Assembly: GCF_009363255.1 (NCBI RefSeq)
Contig: NZ_CP045318.1
Span: 2,097,501 to 2,161,500 of the forward strand
Source: Roseivivax sp. THAF197b
GTDB lineage: Bacteria > Pseudomonadota > Alphaproteobacteria > Rhodobacterales > Rhodobacteraceae
Direction: 5' to 3'
Length of the DNA stretch: 64,000 nucleotides
The stretch's first letter is position 1; each line of letters opens with the position of its first letter. The notes beneath the pieces were generated by a model. That model searched no databases. It saw only the letters and a list, made by a program, of their open reading frames with translations, and had not been told where the DNA came from. Both the position numbers and the translations under genes were made by a program. This document shows, piece after piece, positions 8,258-16,917 of this stretch.

Positions 8258-8839
8258 CTACCCGCCGAAGCCCGTGCGTCCGGCGCCCGACGCGCCGAAG
8301 CCACCACGGGAGGCCGCCGTGGCGCGGGTCATGGGGGTCTGGCCCATCGTGGTCGCGGGGCGCAGGAATTGCGACGTGCTCATCTTGGTCGCACCGCGAT
8401 TGTTGGAAAAGACACTGGTCCGGGCGGCATTGGTGTAGCGCCCGTCCGAGGTCTTGTAGAGCGGCTGGGCCGCCGCCATCCCGGCGCGCCCGCTCATCGC
8501 ATTGCCAATCAGGTAGCCTGCCAGCAACGGCATGAAGATGCCGCTCGATCCGCCCTGTGTCGCGGCCGCTTCGGAGCCGCAGGCGCCTTCGCCATGCTGC
8601 TCTTCGCAGACGGCCAGGCTGTCGTAGCGCGGGGCCGCCTCGACGTGCAGAGCTTCGGCTTGGGCAAAGGATGTCTCGCAATCCTGCGCGGTGACCATCC
8701 CGCTCGGCGAGGCCTGATCGAGGCAGCTTTGCAGATCCGGGAACGCCGCCGCATCCACCTGTTCCTCGCGACAGCCCGCAAGGGTGAAGGCCGCAGCGCC
8801 CACGATCGCGATGGCAACTCGGTTGGATCGTTTGGTCAT
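8258..8839 (-). CDS. YgiB-like (DUF1190) lipoprotein
   Basis: A 193-residue leftward protein. The start at 8839 has AGGAAG upstream, and the N-terminus is a lipoprotein signal: basic MTKRSNR, a hydrophobic stretch and the lipobox LAGC with Cys at residue 23. The rest has CLDQASPSGMVTAQDCETSF and a second CEEQHGEGACG, which look like paired disulfides. It ends in a Gly/Ser/Thr/Arg-rich tail with GAGRTGFGG. This is the layout of the YgiB/DUF1190 family. In E. coli ygiB sits next to ygiC, and here too the ATP-grasp ygiC-like gene lies directly upstream with 41 bases between. The molecular role is unknown; it is probably anchored in the envelope. Confidence 0.82.
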   Translation of the reverse strand: MTKRSNRVAIAIVGAAAFTLAGCREEQVDAAAFPDLQSCLDQASPSGMVTAQDCETSFAQAEALHVEAAPRYDSLAVCEEQHGEGACGSEAAATQGGSSGIFMPLLAGYLIGNAMSGRAGMAAAQPLYKTSDGRYTNAARTSVFSNNRGATKMSTSQFLRPATTMGQTPMTRATAASRGGFGASGAGRTGFGG

Positions 8840-8880
8840 GGAGCCTGTCTTCCTTTCGGCGGGGCGAGGTGCTGATTGCG

Positions 8881-10107
8881 TCATACAGAAATATAGTGCG
8901 GCTTGAAGCGGGATAAATCTTGGGTAATGCGGGAGTGATCTTCCCGGATACCGATGCCGACACAGGCCTGCCCCACGATCCAGGCCCCGATGACCGGGCG
9001 AAACCCGTCGAATTGCGGCAAGGGCGCATAGGCCTGAACGATCCGGGGATGCTCCGCATACTCGGTGTTCTTGGCCTCCTCGATCACCTGCCCCGATTTG
9101 TGGATCGAGACGGAGGCCCCTTCCCGCGAGAGGATCGGCTTGCGCACATGGGCCGCGGCCAGTTGCGCCTCCGCGCGCCCGAAGGCCGGGGCGATGTCCG
9201 GCGCGGCCGCCCCCTGCCCGGTCATGGCCTCGGCGATATCGGCCTCGAAAAAGGCGGGCAAAAGGTTCGGATGCCCTTCGAACATCTGCCACAGAACCGG
9301 CAAGAGCCCCTTGTTGGACAGAAGCGCCTTCCATGCGGGCTCCAGAAACAGGCAGCCTGATCCGGCGATGTGGTCCGCATAGGGATCCCGCAAGAGGTCT
9401 TCCCAAGGATAGAGTTTGAACAGCACCGCGATCCGGCGATCCTGATCGTCGAGGAACTGGCCGTCTTCGCTCAGCGCGATCTGGTCGAGATTGCAGTAAT
9501 GCGCCCCGAGCCCTGCCTCGCGCGCGGCCCAGCCCATGGCTTCGACCGTGCCGTAGTCTTCCGGGTTGTCGGCAATCGCAGTGAAATGCAGGTCGCTTCC
9601 GGCCTCGAAGACCGCGCCGAAACGGGCGACCAGCGCCTCGTGAATGCCGTTGAACTGATCGCAGCCCTCGGCCAGAACGCCCGCCTGCAATTGATCCTCC
9701 AGCCATTGCCATTGAAAGGCGGCGCTTTCGTATAGCGAGGTCGGCGTATCGGCGTTGTATTCCAGCAATTTGGCCGGTGCCTTGCCGTCATAGGCAAAAT
9801 CGAACCGGCCATATATTTCCGGATCGCCCCGTCGCCAGCTTTCGGCGATCAGATCGCGATGAGCCTCGGGGATCGCAAGCCGGTCCATCAGGCGTTCGCT
9901 GGTGACGATCTCGGCCACGGCCTGGCGGCACATGTCGTGAAGCTCCGTCGCGGGATCTTCCAGGTCGGTCTCGATCTGTTCGAGCGTGAATGCATAGGCC
10001 GAGGTTTCATCCCAGTAAGGCGCGCCATGCATGTCGGCGAAGGTGAACCCCACCTCCTTGGCATGGTCCCGCCAATGGGGGCGTTCGGGAAGAGTGATCT
10101 TCTGCAT
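8881..10107 (-). CDS. glutathionylspermidine synthase-family ATP-grasp ligase (YgiC-like)
   Basis: A 408-residue leftward protein of the GSP_synth family without the amidase domain, as in YgiC. Recognisable segments are the N-terminal ERPHWRDHAKEVGFTF, then YGRFDFAYDG, KLLEYNADTPTSLYESAAFQWQW (the ATP-grasp substrate loop), FKLYPWEDLLRDPYA, LEPAWKALLSNKGLLPVLW, and the C-terminal VIGAWIVGQACVGIGIRED. The family forms an amide bond between a peptide carboxylate and an amine at ATP cost. Standalone YgiC proteins have no firm substrate. Pairing with the YgiB-like lipoprotein and the small membrane protein suggests a three-gene envelope unit. Confidence 0.88.
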   Translation of the reverse strand: MQKITLPERPHWRDHAKEVGFTFADMHGAPYWDETSAYAFTLEQIETDLEDPATELHDMCRQAVAEIVTSERLMDRLAIPEAHRDLIAESWRRGDPEIYGRFDFAYDGKAPAKLLEYNADTPTSLYESAAFQWQWLEDQLQAGVLAEGCDQFNGIHEALVARFGAVFEAGSDLHFTAIADNPEDYGTVEAMGWAAREAGLGAHYCNLDQIALSEDGQFLDDQDRRIAVLFKLYPWEDLLRDPYADHIAGSGCLFLEPAWKALLSNKGLLPVLWQMFEGHPNLLPAFFEADIAEAMTGQGAAAPDIAPAFGRAEAQLAAAHVRKPILSREGASVSIHKSGQVIEEAKNTEYAEHPRIVQAYAPLPQFDGFRPVIGAWIVGQACVGIGIREDHSRITQDLSRFKPHYISV

Positions 10108-10197
10108 CTATGCGGTCCTCGGCTTTCCCCGCCGCTTTAACCGCTGCCGGGCATCGACGCCATCGGCATCGTGGGCGGCCCGTCGCGCTGCTTGCCG

Positions 10198-10452
10198 TCA
10201 GGGCTTGCCTGTTTCGTCCTCGCTCCGGTCCCGGATTTCATCGTAGCTGCTCGGGTCGAATTCGTCGGGATCAAAGGCCTCTTCGTCATCGGCGATCCCG
10301 GTCAGGTAGGTCGTCCCGGTGGTCTCGTCATAGGCCAGCCCGTAGGTCGCGCGGCCTTCGGACTTGTAGCGTCGGTATTCGTGGATCGCGGCGAAGATGA
10401 CGACCAGCACGATGGGCGACAGGATGATGAGGGCGATAAGCTTCTCTGACAT
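10198..10452 (-). CDS. small single-pass membrane protein, unknown
   Basis: An 84-residue leftward protein with AAGGAG 7 bases before its ATG. Residues 5-24 form one membrane helix (LIALIILSPIVLVVIFAAIH), followed by a basic turn EYRRYKSEGR and a highly acidic tail rich in Asp/Glu (for example DDEEAFDPDEFDPSSYDE). It lies 90 bases upstream of the YgiC-like gene in the same direction and may be the first gene of that unit. I do not recognise a family. The good ribosome site and the amphipathic layout make it a real gene. Confidence 0.65.
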   Translation of the reverse strand: MSEKLIALIILSPIVLVVIFAAIHEYRRYKSEGRATYGLAYDETTGTTYLTGIADDEEAFDPDEFDPSSYDEIRDRSEDETGKP

Positions 10453-10915
10453 CGAGATGCTCCTTCAGGGGCAGTTCGGCAGTGTTTCGGGCGGGCGGCG
10501 CGTGCGGATCTGGCCTCGTGTCGCAAGGCGCACGGTGGCCCGGCTGTGCGAGCGAGACGCGGAGCAGGCAATCAGAGCGGCCCCCGGTTGAGGGATTTCG
10601 CAGCGCTCGCTCGGTGTATTCTGCATCACATGAGGCTAACGAGAACCCGACCGCAGGACAACTCCTGCGGGAAGGCGCGGCTTTGTGCTGCGCTTGGCCT
10701 TGCCAGGGTCGCCGGTGGTACGACAGAAACGCAGGTCACATGTCGCTTGTCTGGACCATGCAGAGCCCTGATATGAAACGATTTTTCCCATGTTGCGACA
10801 GAGCGCGGCGCACGATTGGGATGGTCGGCGCCGCGATCCCGCACGCCTCAAGACCACTCAAAACCCATGCTCGGCGCGGCGAGCCCTATTGTCGCAGCCT
10901 GCCCGATCCCCCCCG
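10453..10915. other. 463-base gap with no gene seen
   Basis: This stretch lies between the start of the small membrane protein gene and the stop of the aspartate dehydrogenase gene. Several short frames cross it on both strands, but none has a convincing ribosome site, a family motif or a fitting neighbour. I see no intrinsic terminator or tRNA. It should hold the promoter for the leftward YgiB/YgiC unit near its left end. Confidence 0.5.
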
Positions 10916-11710
10916 TCAGAGCACGATCGCCGCCAGCGCCCGCTCGGCCGTGTGGACCGCGCTCATCGCCGCGAGCGCGGAGCTGCGCGGATTGTCCGGC
11001 AGGGAATTGCCCTCGATCCGGAAGGTGAAGCGCCCGAAATCGCCCGTGGCCTCAACCTCGTGGATGTTCTGCGTCACGGTCGGATCGGCGATCAGCGCAA
11101 CCTTCGTGGCGTCGAACCCGATGCCCGCAAGAGCCACCGCTGCCGCGACGTTGGCATTCTTGGGATACTGCCTGGCCGCGACCCGCGCCGTGCCTTCGAA
11201 ATGCGTGACCGGCGCATCGCCCATGGCGGCAAGATCGACGACAGCCTCGGCGGGCGATCCGGCCCAGCCCATGGGCGGTTTGCGCCCGATATAGGTGACG
11301 CTTTCGAGCGCGCCGATCCGGGCCGATGACAGACAATCGAGCGCACCGATGGCTCCGCTGGCCAGGTGCAGACGGGCGCCGCCCGCCTTGGCCGCGATGT
11401 CTAGCGCGTCGAACAGCGCCTGGTCCGCCAAGGCGCCAAGCGACAGCGTGGTAAGGTCATATCCCGCCTGCAAAAGGCCCGGCCCGTGTTCGCTCAGCCC
11501 CGAATGCCCGGCGCAATCGATGACGTGGCGCACATGGGCGGGCATGTCCGCGTGGGTTGCGATCCGAAGCGGGCTCGCCTGATCCGCTTCCCCCATCGCC
11601 TCAAGGCGCGCCGGGCGCAGGATCTGGGCGGCGACATGATGGCCGCGCTCGCTCAGGCGGCGGAGGACATATTGCGCGATGGCACCGTTTCCGATGATGG
11701 CGAAGGTCAT
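10916..11710 (-). CDS. nadX: L-aspartate dehydrogenase (DUF108 family)
   Basis: A 264-residue leftward enzyme. The ATG at 11710 has AAGGAG at 7 bases; an in-frame TTG just upstream is less likely. The N-terminal Rossmann motif is FAIIGNGAIAQYV. The family core follows: HVIDCAGHSGLSEHGPGLLQAGYDLTTLSLGALAD, LHLASGAIGALDCLSSA, and YIGRKPPMGW, then GTARVAARQYPKNANVAAAVALAGIGFD, where the RxxxxxYPKNANVAA stretch is diagnostic. The enzyme interconverts aspartate and oxaloacetate plus ammonia with NAD(P), either feeding NAD synthesis or fixing ammonia. No nadA or nadC is next to it. It is divergent from the cytosine-deaminase-like gene, whose reaction releases ammonia, so a shared nitrogen role is possible. 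Confidence 0.88.
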   Translation of the reverse strand: MTFAIIGNGAIAQYVLRRLSERGHHVAAQILRPARLEAMGEADQASPLRIATHADMPAHVRHVIDCAGHSGLSEHGPGLLQAGYDLTTLSLGALADQALFDALDIAAKAGGARLHLASGAIGALDCLSSARIGALESVTYIGRKPPMGWAGSPAEAVVDLAAMGDAPVTHFEGTARVAARQYPKNANVAAAVALAGIGFDATKVALIADPTVTQNIHEVEATGDFGRFTFRIEGNSLPDNPRSSALAAMSAVHTAERALAAIVL

Positions 11711-11859
11711 CTGCAAGCTCCTTGGATGCAGGCGGGGCGCGGGGGCGGTCGTCGCGCGCGGTGCGGCGAAGGTATCTTGCGTTTCGGAGGACCGGCAATA
11801 GGGTGTCGGCGTATGAGCCGCGTCGGACCTCCGCGCGCGCCGCCGGGAGGAATGCGCCC

Positions 11860-13152
11860 ATGTTCGATCTGCTTGTCGTGAATGCGACCCTGCCCGATGG
11901 CCGCACGGATCAGAGCGTCGGCATCCGCGCGGGCCGCATCGTCGAGATCGCCACCGGTTTGCAGGCCGAGGCGGGTCGGGTCATCGATGCGGGCGGCAAC
12001 CTTCTGAGCCCGCCCTTCGTCGATCCGCATTTCCATATGGACGCCACCCTGTCGCTGGGTCTGCCCCGCATGAACAGGTCCGGCACGCTCCTCGAGGGCA
12101 TCGCCCTCTGGGGCGAGTTGCGTCCGACGCTGACGAAGGATGCCGTGGTCGAACGAGCCCTGCGCTACTGCGATCTGGCGATTTCCAAGGGGTTGATGGC
12201 GGTGCGCAGCCATGTCGATGTCTCCGATCCCGAGCTGGTGACGGTCGAGGCGCTGCTGGAGGTGCGCGACAGCGTGGCCCCCTATCTCGATCTTCAGCTC
12301 GTGGCCTTTCCGCAGGACGGCTATTACCGCTGCCCCGAGGCCGTTGAGGCGCTCGACCGCGCGCTCGATATGGGTGTCGACGTGGTGGGCGGCATCCCGC
12401 ATTTCGAGCGCACGATGGAGGCGGGCCGCGCCTCCGTGGAGGCCTTGTGCCGGATCGCGGCGGATCGCGGGCTGCGCGTCGACATGCATTGCGACGAGAC
12501 CGACGACCCCCTTTCGCGCCACGTGGAGACGCTGGCCGAGCAGACGATCCGCTTCGGCCTTGAGGGCCGGGTTGCGGGCTCGCACCTGACCTCCATGCAT
12601 TCGATGGACAATTATTACGTCTCGAAGCTGCTGCCGCTGATGGCCGAGGCGGAGATGGCCGCGATCCCGAACCCGCTGATCAACATCATGATCCAGGGGC
12701 GCCACGACACCTATCCCAAGCGGCGCGGTCTGACGCGCATTCCCGAACTGATCGCCGCCGGGATCTCCGTCGGGCTGGGCCAGGATTGCGTGATGGATCC
12801 GTGGTATTCGATGGGCACGGGCGATCTTCTGGACGTGGCGCATATGGCCGTGCACGCGACGCAGATGGGATCGCAGGCCGACAAACGCACGCTTTTCGAT
12901 GCGGTGACGGTCAATTCCGCGCGCATCCTTGGCTTGCAGGATTACGGGCTCGAGGTCGGCTGCCATGCGGACATGGTTCTGCTGCAAGCGCGCGACGCTG
13001 CCGAAGCCATCCGCCTGCGCCCGAACCGTCTGGCAGTGATCCGGCGCGGCAAGGTCATTGCGGAGACCGCGCCCGAGATCACGCGCCTGTCGCTGGACGG
13101 ACGGCCCGGCTCTCTGGACCCTGCGGAATACGTGCCGCGAAGCGCCTCGTAA
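11860..13152 (+). CDS. CodA-type amidohydrolase, candidate 5-methylcytosine/cytosine deaminase
   Basis: A 430-residue amidohydrolase close to E. coli CodA along its whole length. The ATG at 11860 follows GGGAGGA; the frame upstream of it lacks support. Metal and catalytic residues line up with CodA: His57 and His59 (DPHFHMD), His210 and Glu213 (MHCDET), His242 (SHLTSMH) and Asp309. Other shared blocks are SHVDVSDPELVTVEALLEVR, AFPQDG and QGRHDTYPKRRG. The residue after the metal Asp is Cys310, where CodA has Asp314. Loss of that Asp is the published mark of bacterial 5-methylcytosine deaminases, one of them from Rhodobacter sphaeroides. The next four genes are a complete BMP-type importer, which would bring in the base or nucleoside. 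Confidence 0.85.
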   Translation: MFDLLVVNATLPDGRTDQSVGIRAGRIVEIATGLQAEAGRVIDAGGNLLSPPFVDPHFHMDATLSLGLPRMNRSGTLLEGIALWGELRPTLTKDAVVERALRYCDLAISKGLMAVRSHVDVSDPELVTVEALLEVRDSVAPYLDLQLVAFPQDGYYRCPEAVEALDRALDMGVDVVGGIPHFERTMEAGRASVEALCRIAADRGLRVDMHCDETDDPLSRHVETLAEQTIRFGLEGRVAGSHLTSMHSMDNYYVSKLLPLMAEAEMAAIPNPLINIMIQGRHDTYPKRRGLTRIPELIAAGISVGLGQDCVMDPWYSMGTGDLLDVAHMAVHATQMGSQADKRTLFDAVTVNSARILGLQDYGLEVGCHADMVLLQARDAAEAIRLRPNRLAVIRRGKVIAETAPEITRLSLDGRPGSLDPAEYVPRSAS

Positions 13153-13312
13153 GTGCCGACAGCGCCCCGCCTAATTTGGCAGCAATCCGCGCCATTTGCC
13201 CATGTCTTGTGCAGACGAGCCTTGACAGAACCCGCATCCGCGGGAGGGTTGGAGCAGAATAAAGCGGTCGGCGCCCCTGCCCGACACGCGACCGACCACC
13301 AGGGAGATAAAA

Positions 13313-14305
13313 ATGATCCGCACCACGATTAATCGCCGCCGCCTGCTCAGCACCGGGGCCGCGCTGACGGCCACCACGCTTGCCGCACCGTCGCTTCTGC
13401 GCGCGCAATCGGCACCGGTGAAGCTCGCAGGGATCCATGCCTCTCCGGTCGAGAATGCGTGGAACTCCGTCCTGCATGCCGCGATGCTGAACGCAAACGA
13501 GGAAGGCGTGATCGAGTACACCTTCTCCGAAGGGGTTTCGGGCACGGATTACCCGCGTGCGATGCGCGAATTTGCGGAGGCGGGCAATGTGCTGATCGTC
13601 GGCGAAAGCTACGCGGTCGAGCGTGAGGCGCGCGAAGTGGCGGCGGATTATCCCGACACGGCCTTCCTCATGGGCTCGTCGGGCGAGGCGTCGGGCGACA
13701 ATTTCGGCGTCTTCGGCACCTGGAACTGGGAAGCGGCCTATCTCGCGGGCATGCTCGCGGGCCGGATGACGCAATCGGGCATCGTGGGCAGCGTCGGCGC
13801 GATCCCGATCCCCGAGGTCAACATGCTGATCAACGGCTTTGCGGACGGCGTGAAGCGGACCAATCCCGACGCGCAGCATCTTGTGAGCTTCATCGGCACC
13901 TTCTTCGACCCGCCGAAGGCCCGTGAGGCCGGTCTGGCGCAGATCGATGCGGGCGCGGATATCCTCTTCGGTGAGCGGATCGGCACGGCGGATGCCGCGG
14001 CAGAACGGGGCGTCCCGGCCATCGGTTCGCTCATCGATTACACGCCGCGCTATCCCAACACGGTCTTTGCCAATGCGCTCTGGTCCTTCCGTCCGCTCGT
14101 CGATGCGGCACTGGCCGATGCGGTGGCAGGCAATCCCACGGGCAAGAATTACACCCCGCTCAGCCTGATGAAGGATGGCGGCAACGACATCTCGTATCAG
14201 GCCGACATGGTCCCCGCGGAATTCGCAGCCGAGATGGAAGAGGTGCGCGCGGCGATCAAGGCCGGGGAATTCGAGGTGCCGCGCAATTTCGACGAGCCTG
14301 CCTGA
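13313..14305 (+). CDS. BMP-family ABC transporter substrate-binding protein (nucleoside/nucleobase type)
   Basis: A 330-residue periplasmic binding protein with a twin-arginine-like signal (INRRRLLSTG, then ALTATTLAAPSLLRAQ), so Tat export is likely. The mature part has BMP/Med family features: KLAGIHASPVENAWNSVLHAAML, IVGESYAVEREAREVAADYPDTAFLMGSS, NWEAAYLAGMLAGRMT, GIVGSVGAIPIPEVNMLINGFADGVKR, and GADILFGERIGTADAAAERGVPAIGSL. This family mostly binds purine or pyrimidine nucleosides and bases. It is followed by an ATPase and two permeases in the order usual for such importers and preceded by the CodA-like deaminase, which suggests a pyrimidine base ligand. Confidence 0.9.
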   Translation: MIRTTINRRRLLSTGAALTATTLAAPSLLRAQSAPVKLAGIHASPVENAWNSVLHAAMLNANEEGVIEYTFSEGVSGTDYPRAMREFAEAGNVLIVGESYAVEREAREVAADYPDTAFLMGSSGEASGDNFGVFGTWNWEAAYLAGMLAGRMTQSGIVGSVGAIPIPEVNMLINGFADGVKRTNPDAQHLVSFIGTFFDPPKAREAGLAQIDAGADILFGERIGTADAAAERGVPAIGSLIDYTPRYPNTVFANALWSFRPLVDAALADAVAGNPTGKNYTPLSLMKDGGNDISYQADMVPAEFAAEMEEVRAAIKAGEFEVPRNFDEPA

Positions 14306-14345
14306 TGCGGCAGAAGACGGCCCGCCTTCCCCAGGGAGGGCGGGT

Positions 14346-15875
14346 GTGAGCCGGGTTCTCGAACTCAGTGGCATCACCAAGCGCTTCGGCGACACGCTGG
14401 CCAATGACGACGTGTCGCTGCATCTCGATCGGGGTGAAATCGTGGCCCTTCTGGGCGAGAACGGCGCGGGCAAGACCACGCTGATGTCGATCCTCTTCGG
14501 CCATTACACCGCCGATGCGGGCAGCGTGCGCGTCGAGGGCGCCACCTTGCCGCCGGGCCGGTCGCGCGCGGCCATTCAGGCGGGTGTCGGCATGGTGCAC
14601 CAGCATTTCGCGCTGGCGGCCAACCTGACCGTGCTCGACAACATCATGACCGGGACGGAGCCGCTTTGGCGGCTGCGCTCGGACCGGGCGGGCGCGCGGA
14701 CCAAGCTTCTGGCGCTGTCGGAAAAGTTCGGATTGCCGGTCGATCCCGACGCCACGATTGCCGATCTCTCGGTCGGCGAACGCCAGCGCGTCGAGATCCT
14801 GAAGGCGCTCTTCAACGATGCGCGCATCCTCATCCTTGACGAGCCCACGGCGGTGCTGACCGCGCCCGAAGCCGAGCGGCTCTTCGCGACTTTGCGGGAT
14901 ATGGCGGCACGCGGCCTGTCGCTCATTTTCATCAGTCACAAGCTGCACGAGGTCATGTCGGCCTCGGACCGTGTGGTGGTCCTGCGCGGCGGGCGGGTCG
15001 TGGCTGAACGCGCCACCGCGCAGACCTCGAAACACGAGCTCGCCGAGTTGATGGTGGGCCGCGCAGTCCAGCGGCCCGAAAGCCCGCCTGCCGCCCCCGG
15101 CGCGATCCGGCTCGAGGCGCGGGATGTGCATCTGACGCCCGCCTCGGGCACGGCGCTCAAGGGCATCGACTTCACCCTGCGCGCGGGCGAAACGCTCGGC
15201 ATCATCGGCGTTTCGGGCAATGGCCAGGGCGCGCTTGCGGGGCTGGTCTCGGGCCTGCACGCGCCGGAACGCGGCAGCTTTCTTGTCCAGGGAAAGCCGC
15301 TCGCGACGCATGACGTGCCGCATGCCATCGCCGCGGGTATCGGACGCGTGCCCGAAGACCGGCAGGCCGAAGGCACGCTCGGTGACATGAGCACTTGGGA
15401 GAACGTCGTTCTCGAACGGCTCTGGTCGCCCGAATTCTCCCGCAGGGGCATTCTGCGCCGCGGAGCCGCAAGGGCCGCGACTCGAAAGATCATCGCGGAT
15501 TACGATGTGCGCGGCGCGACCGTCGACGGCCGCGTGCGCCTGCTGTCGGGTGGAAACATGCAGAAGCTGATTCTCGGGCGGGTGCTGGAGACGCAGCCCG
15601 ACATCCTCGTGGCCGCACAACCGAGCCGCGGGCTCGATGAAGGGGCCATCGCGGGCGTGCATCGCCGCCTGATCGAGGCGCGGGATCGCGGGGCCGCCGT
15701 GCTGCTGATCTCGGAGGATCTTGACGAGGTCATCACACTCGCCGACCGGATCTGCGCCATCGTGGGTGGACGTCTCTCCCCGCCCATCCCGTCGGAAAAG
15801 GTTGATGCCCGTACGTTGGGCCTGATGATGTCGGGCGACTGGTCCGTGACCGAGGAGGTCGCCCATGCGGTTTGA
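14346..15875 (+). CDS. nucleoside-type ABC transporter ATP-binding protein (two ABC domains)
   Basis: A 509-residue double ATPase. I start it at the GTG at 14346, 5 bases after GGGAGGG, which gives MSRVLELSGITKRFG; the longer upstream frame is a shadow of the previous gene. The first domain has Walker A GENGAGKTT, Q-loop HQHFAL, signature LSVGERQRVEI and Walker B ILILDEPTAVLT. The second domain has a degenerate Walker A (GVSGNGQGA), signature LSGGNMQKLIL, and ILVAAQPSRGLD in place of LDEP. This asymmetry is normal for RbsA/BMP-type importers, where only one site hydrolyses ATP efficiently. The stop overlaps the start of the first permease gene. Confidence 0.93.
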   Translation: MSRVLELSGITKRFGDTLANDDVSLHLDRGEIVALLGENGAGKTTLMSILFGHYTADAGSVRVEGATLPPGRSRAAIQAGVGMVHQHFALAANLTVLDNIMTGTEPLWRLRSDRAGARTKLLALSEKFGLPVDPDATIADLSVGERQRVEILKALFNDARILILDEPTAVLTAPEAERLFATLRDMAARGLSLIFISHKLHEVMSASDRVVVLRGGRVVAERATAQTSKHELAELMVGRAVQRPESPPAAPGAIRLEARDVHLTPASGTALKGIDFTLRAGETLGIIGVSGNGQGALAGLVSGLHAPERGSFLVQGKPLATHDVPHAIAAGIGRVPEDRQAEGTLGDMSTWENVVLERLWSPEFSRRGILRRGAARAATRKIIADYDVRGATVDGRVRLLSGGNMQKLILGRVLETQPDILVAAQPSRGLDEGAIAGVHRRLIEARDRGAAVLLISEDLDEVITLADRICAIVGGRLSPPIPSEKVDARTLGLMMSGDWSVTEEVAHAV

Positions 15876-16917
15876 ACGGCGCGACAGCGTGCCCCCGGCG
15901 CTGACGGTGCTCGCGCCCATCTGCGCCGTGCTGGCCGCGCTCGTCATCGCGGGCGGGCTGATCGCGCTTGCCGGGCGCAACCCGGTGACCGCATACGGGT
16001 TGATCCTGCAGGGTGCTTTCGGCTCGCGGCTCGGGCTGACCGAGACGCTGACCCGCGCGACGCCGCTCATCCTGACGGGGCTCGCCGCCGCCGTCGCCTT
16101 CCGCGCGCGGCTGTGGAACATCGGTGGCGAGGGACAATTCTACATGGGCGCGCTGGCCGTGCCCGCCATCGGCCTTTTGCCCTTCGTGGCAGGCGCGCCT
16201 GCCCCTATCGCCATCCTGATTTGCCTGATCGCGGGCGCGCTTGCCGGGATGGTGCTGCTCTTGGGCCCGGTGATCCTGAAACTGCGCTTCGGCGTCGACG
16301 AGGTGGTGACGACGCTGCTTCTGAACTTCGTCGTGGTACTGTTCGTGTCGATGATGATCGAGGGCGCGCTGAAAGACCCCCTCGCCTTCGGCTGGCCGCA
16401 ATCGGTGCCGGTGCCGCCCGCCGCGGAGCTGCCGCAACTCGTGGATCGCACGCGCCTTCATGCGGGGCTTCTGATCGCCCTCGCATTGCCCCTGGGCGTC
16501 TGGTGGCTGCAATCGCGCACCGTCTTCGGCCTGCAATCGCGCGCGGCGGGTCTGAATGCGCGGGCCGCTGCGTTTGCGGGCGTGCCGCTGGCGCGCACGT
16601 TGATGCTGGTGGCGTGCCTTTCGGGCGGGCTTGCAGGCCTTGCAGGCGCGATCGAGGTCATGGGCGTGAAGGGCTACGTCACCACGGACCTGTCGCCCAA
16701 TTACGGCTATGCGGGCATCGTTATCGCCATGCTCGCGCATCTGCATCCCCTGGGCGTGATCGCCGCCGCGCTCTTCTCGGCGGTGATGTTCGTGGGCGCA
16801 GATTCCATGAGCCGCGCGCTCGGCGTGCCGTCCTATATCGCCGACGTGATCGTGGCGCTGTCACTGCTGACGATGCTGGTCGCGATCTTCCTGACGCAAT
16901 ACCGGGTGCGGCGATGA
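15865..16917 (+). CDS. ABC transporter permease, nucleoside type, subunit 1
   Basis: A 350-residue inner-membrane permease of the BPD_transp_2 (LivH/RbsC-like) family with about eight to ten hydrophobic helices. Family marks are GLAAAVAFRARLWNIGGEGQFYMGAL, EVVTTLLLNFVVVLFV and FGLQSRAAGLNARAAAFAGV (the cytoplasmic loop that contacts the ATPase), then GGLAGLAGAIEVMG and YGYAGIVIAMLAHLHPLGV. Its ATG lies inside the end of the ATPase gene (11-base overlap), and its own stop overlaps the next ATG, so the three genes are translationally coupled. Confidence 0.93.
   Translation: MRFERRDSVPPALTVLAPICAVLAALVIAGGLIALAGRNPVTAYGLILQGAFGSRLGLTETLTRATPLILTGLAAAVAFRARLWNIGGEGQFYMGALAVPAIGLLPFVAGAPAPIAILICLIAGALAGMVLLLGPVILKLRFGVDEVVTTLLLNFVVVLFVSMMIEGALKDPLAFGWPQSVPVPPAAELPQLVDRTRLHAGLLIALALPLGVWWLQSRTVFGLQSRAAGLNARAAAFAGVPLARTLMLVACLSGGLAGLAGAIEVMGVKGYVTTDLSPNYGYAGIVIAMLAHLHPLGVIAAALFSAVMFVGADSMSRALGVPSYIADVIVALSLLTMLVAIFLTQYRVRR

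Noticed and set aside
13222..13260. Promoter of the BMP importer operon from TTGACA at 13222-13227
   Set aside because: No acceptable -10 element at 16 to 18 bases; kept out of the feature list.
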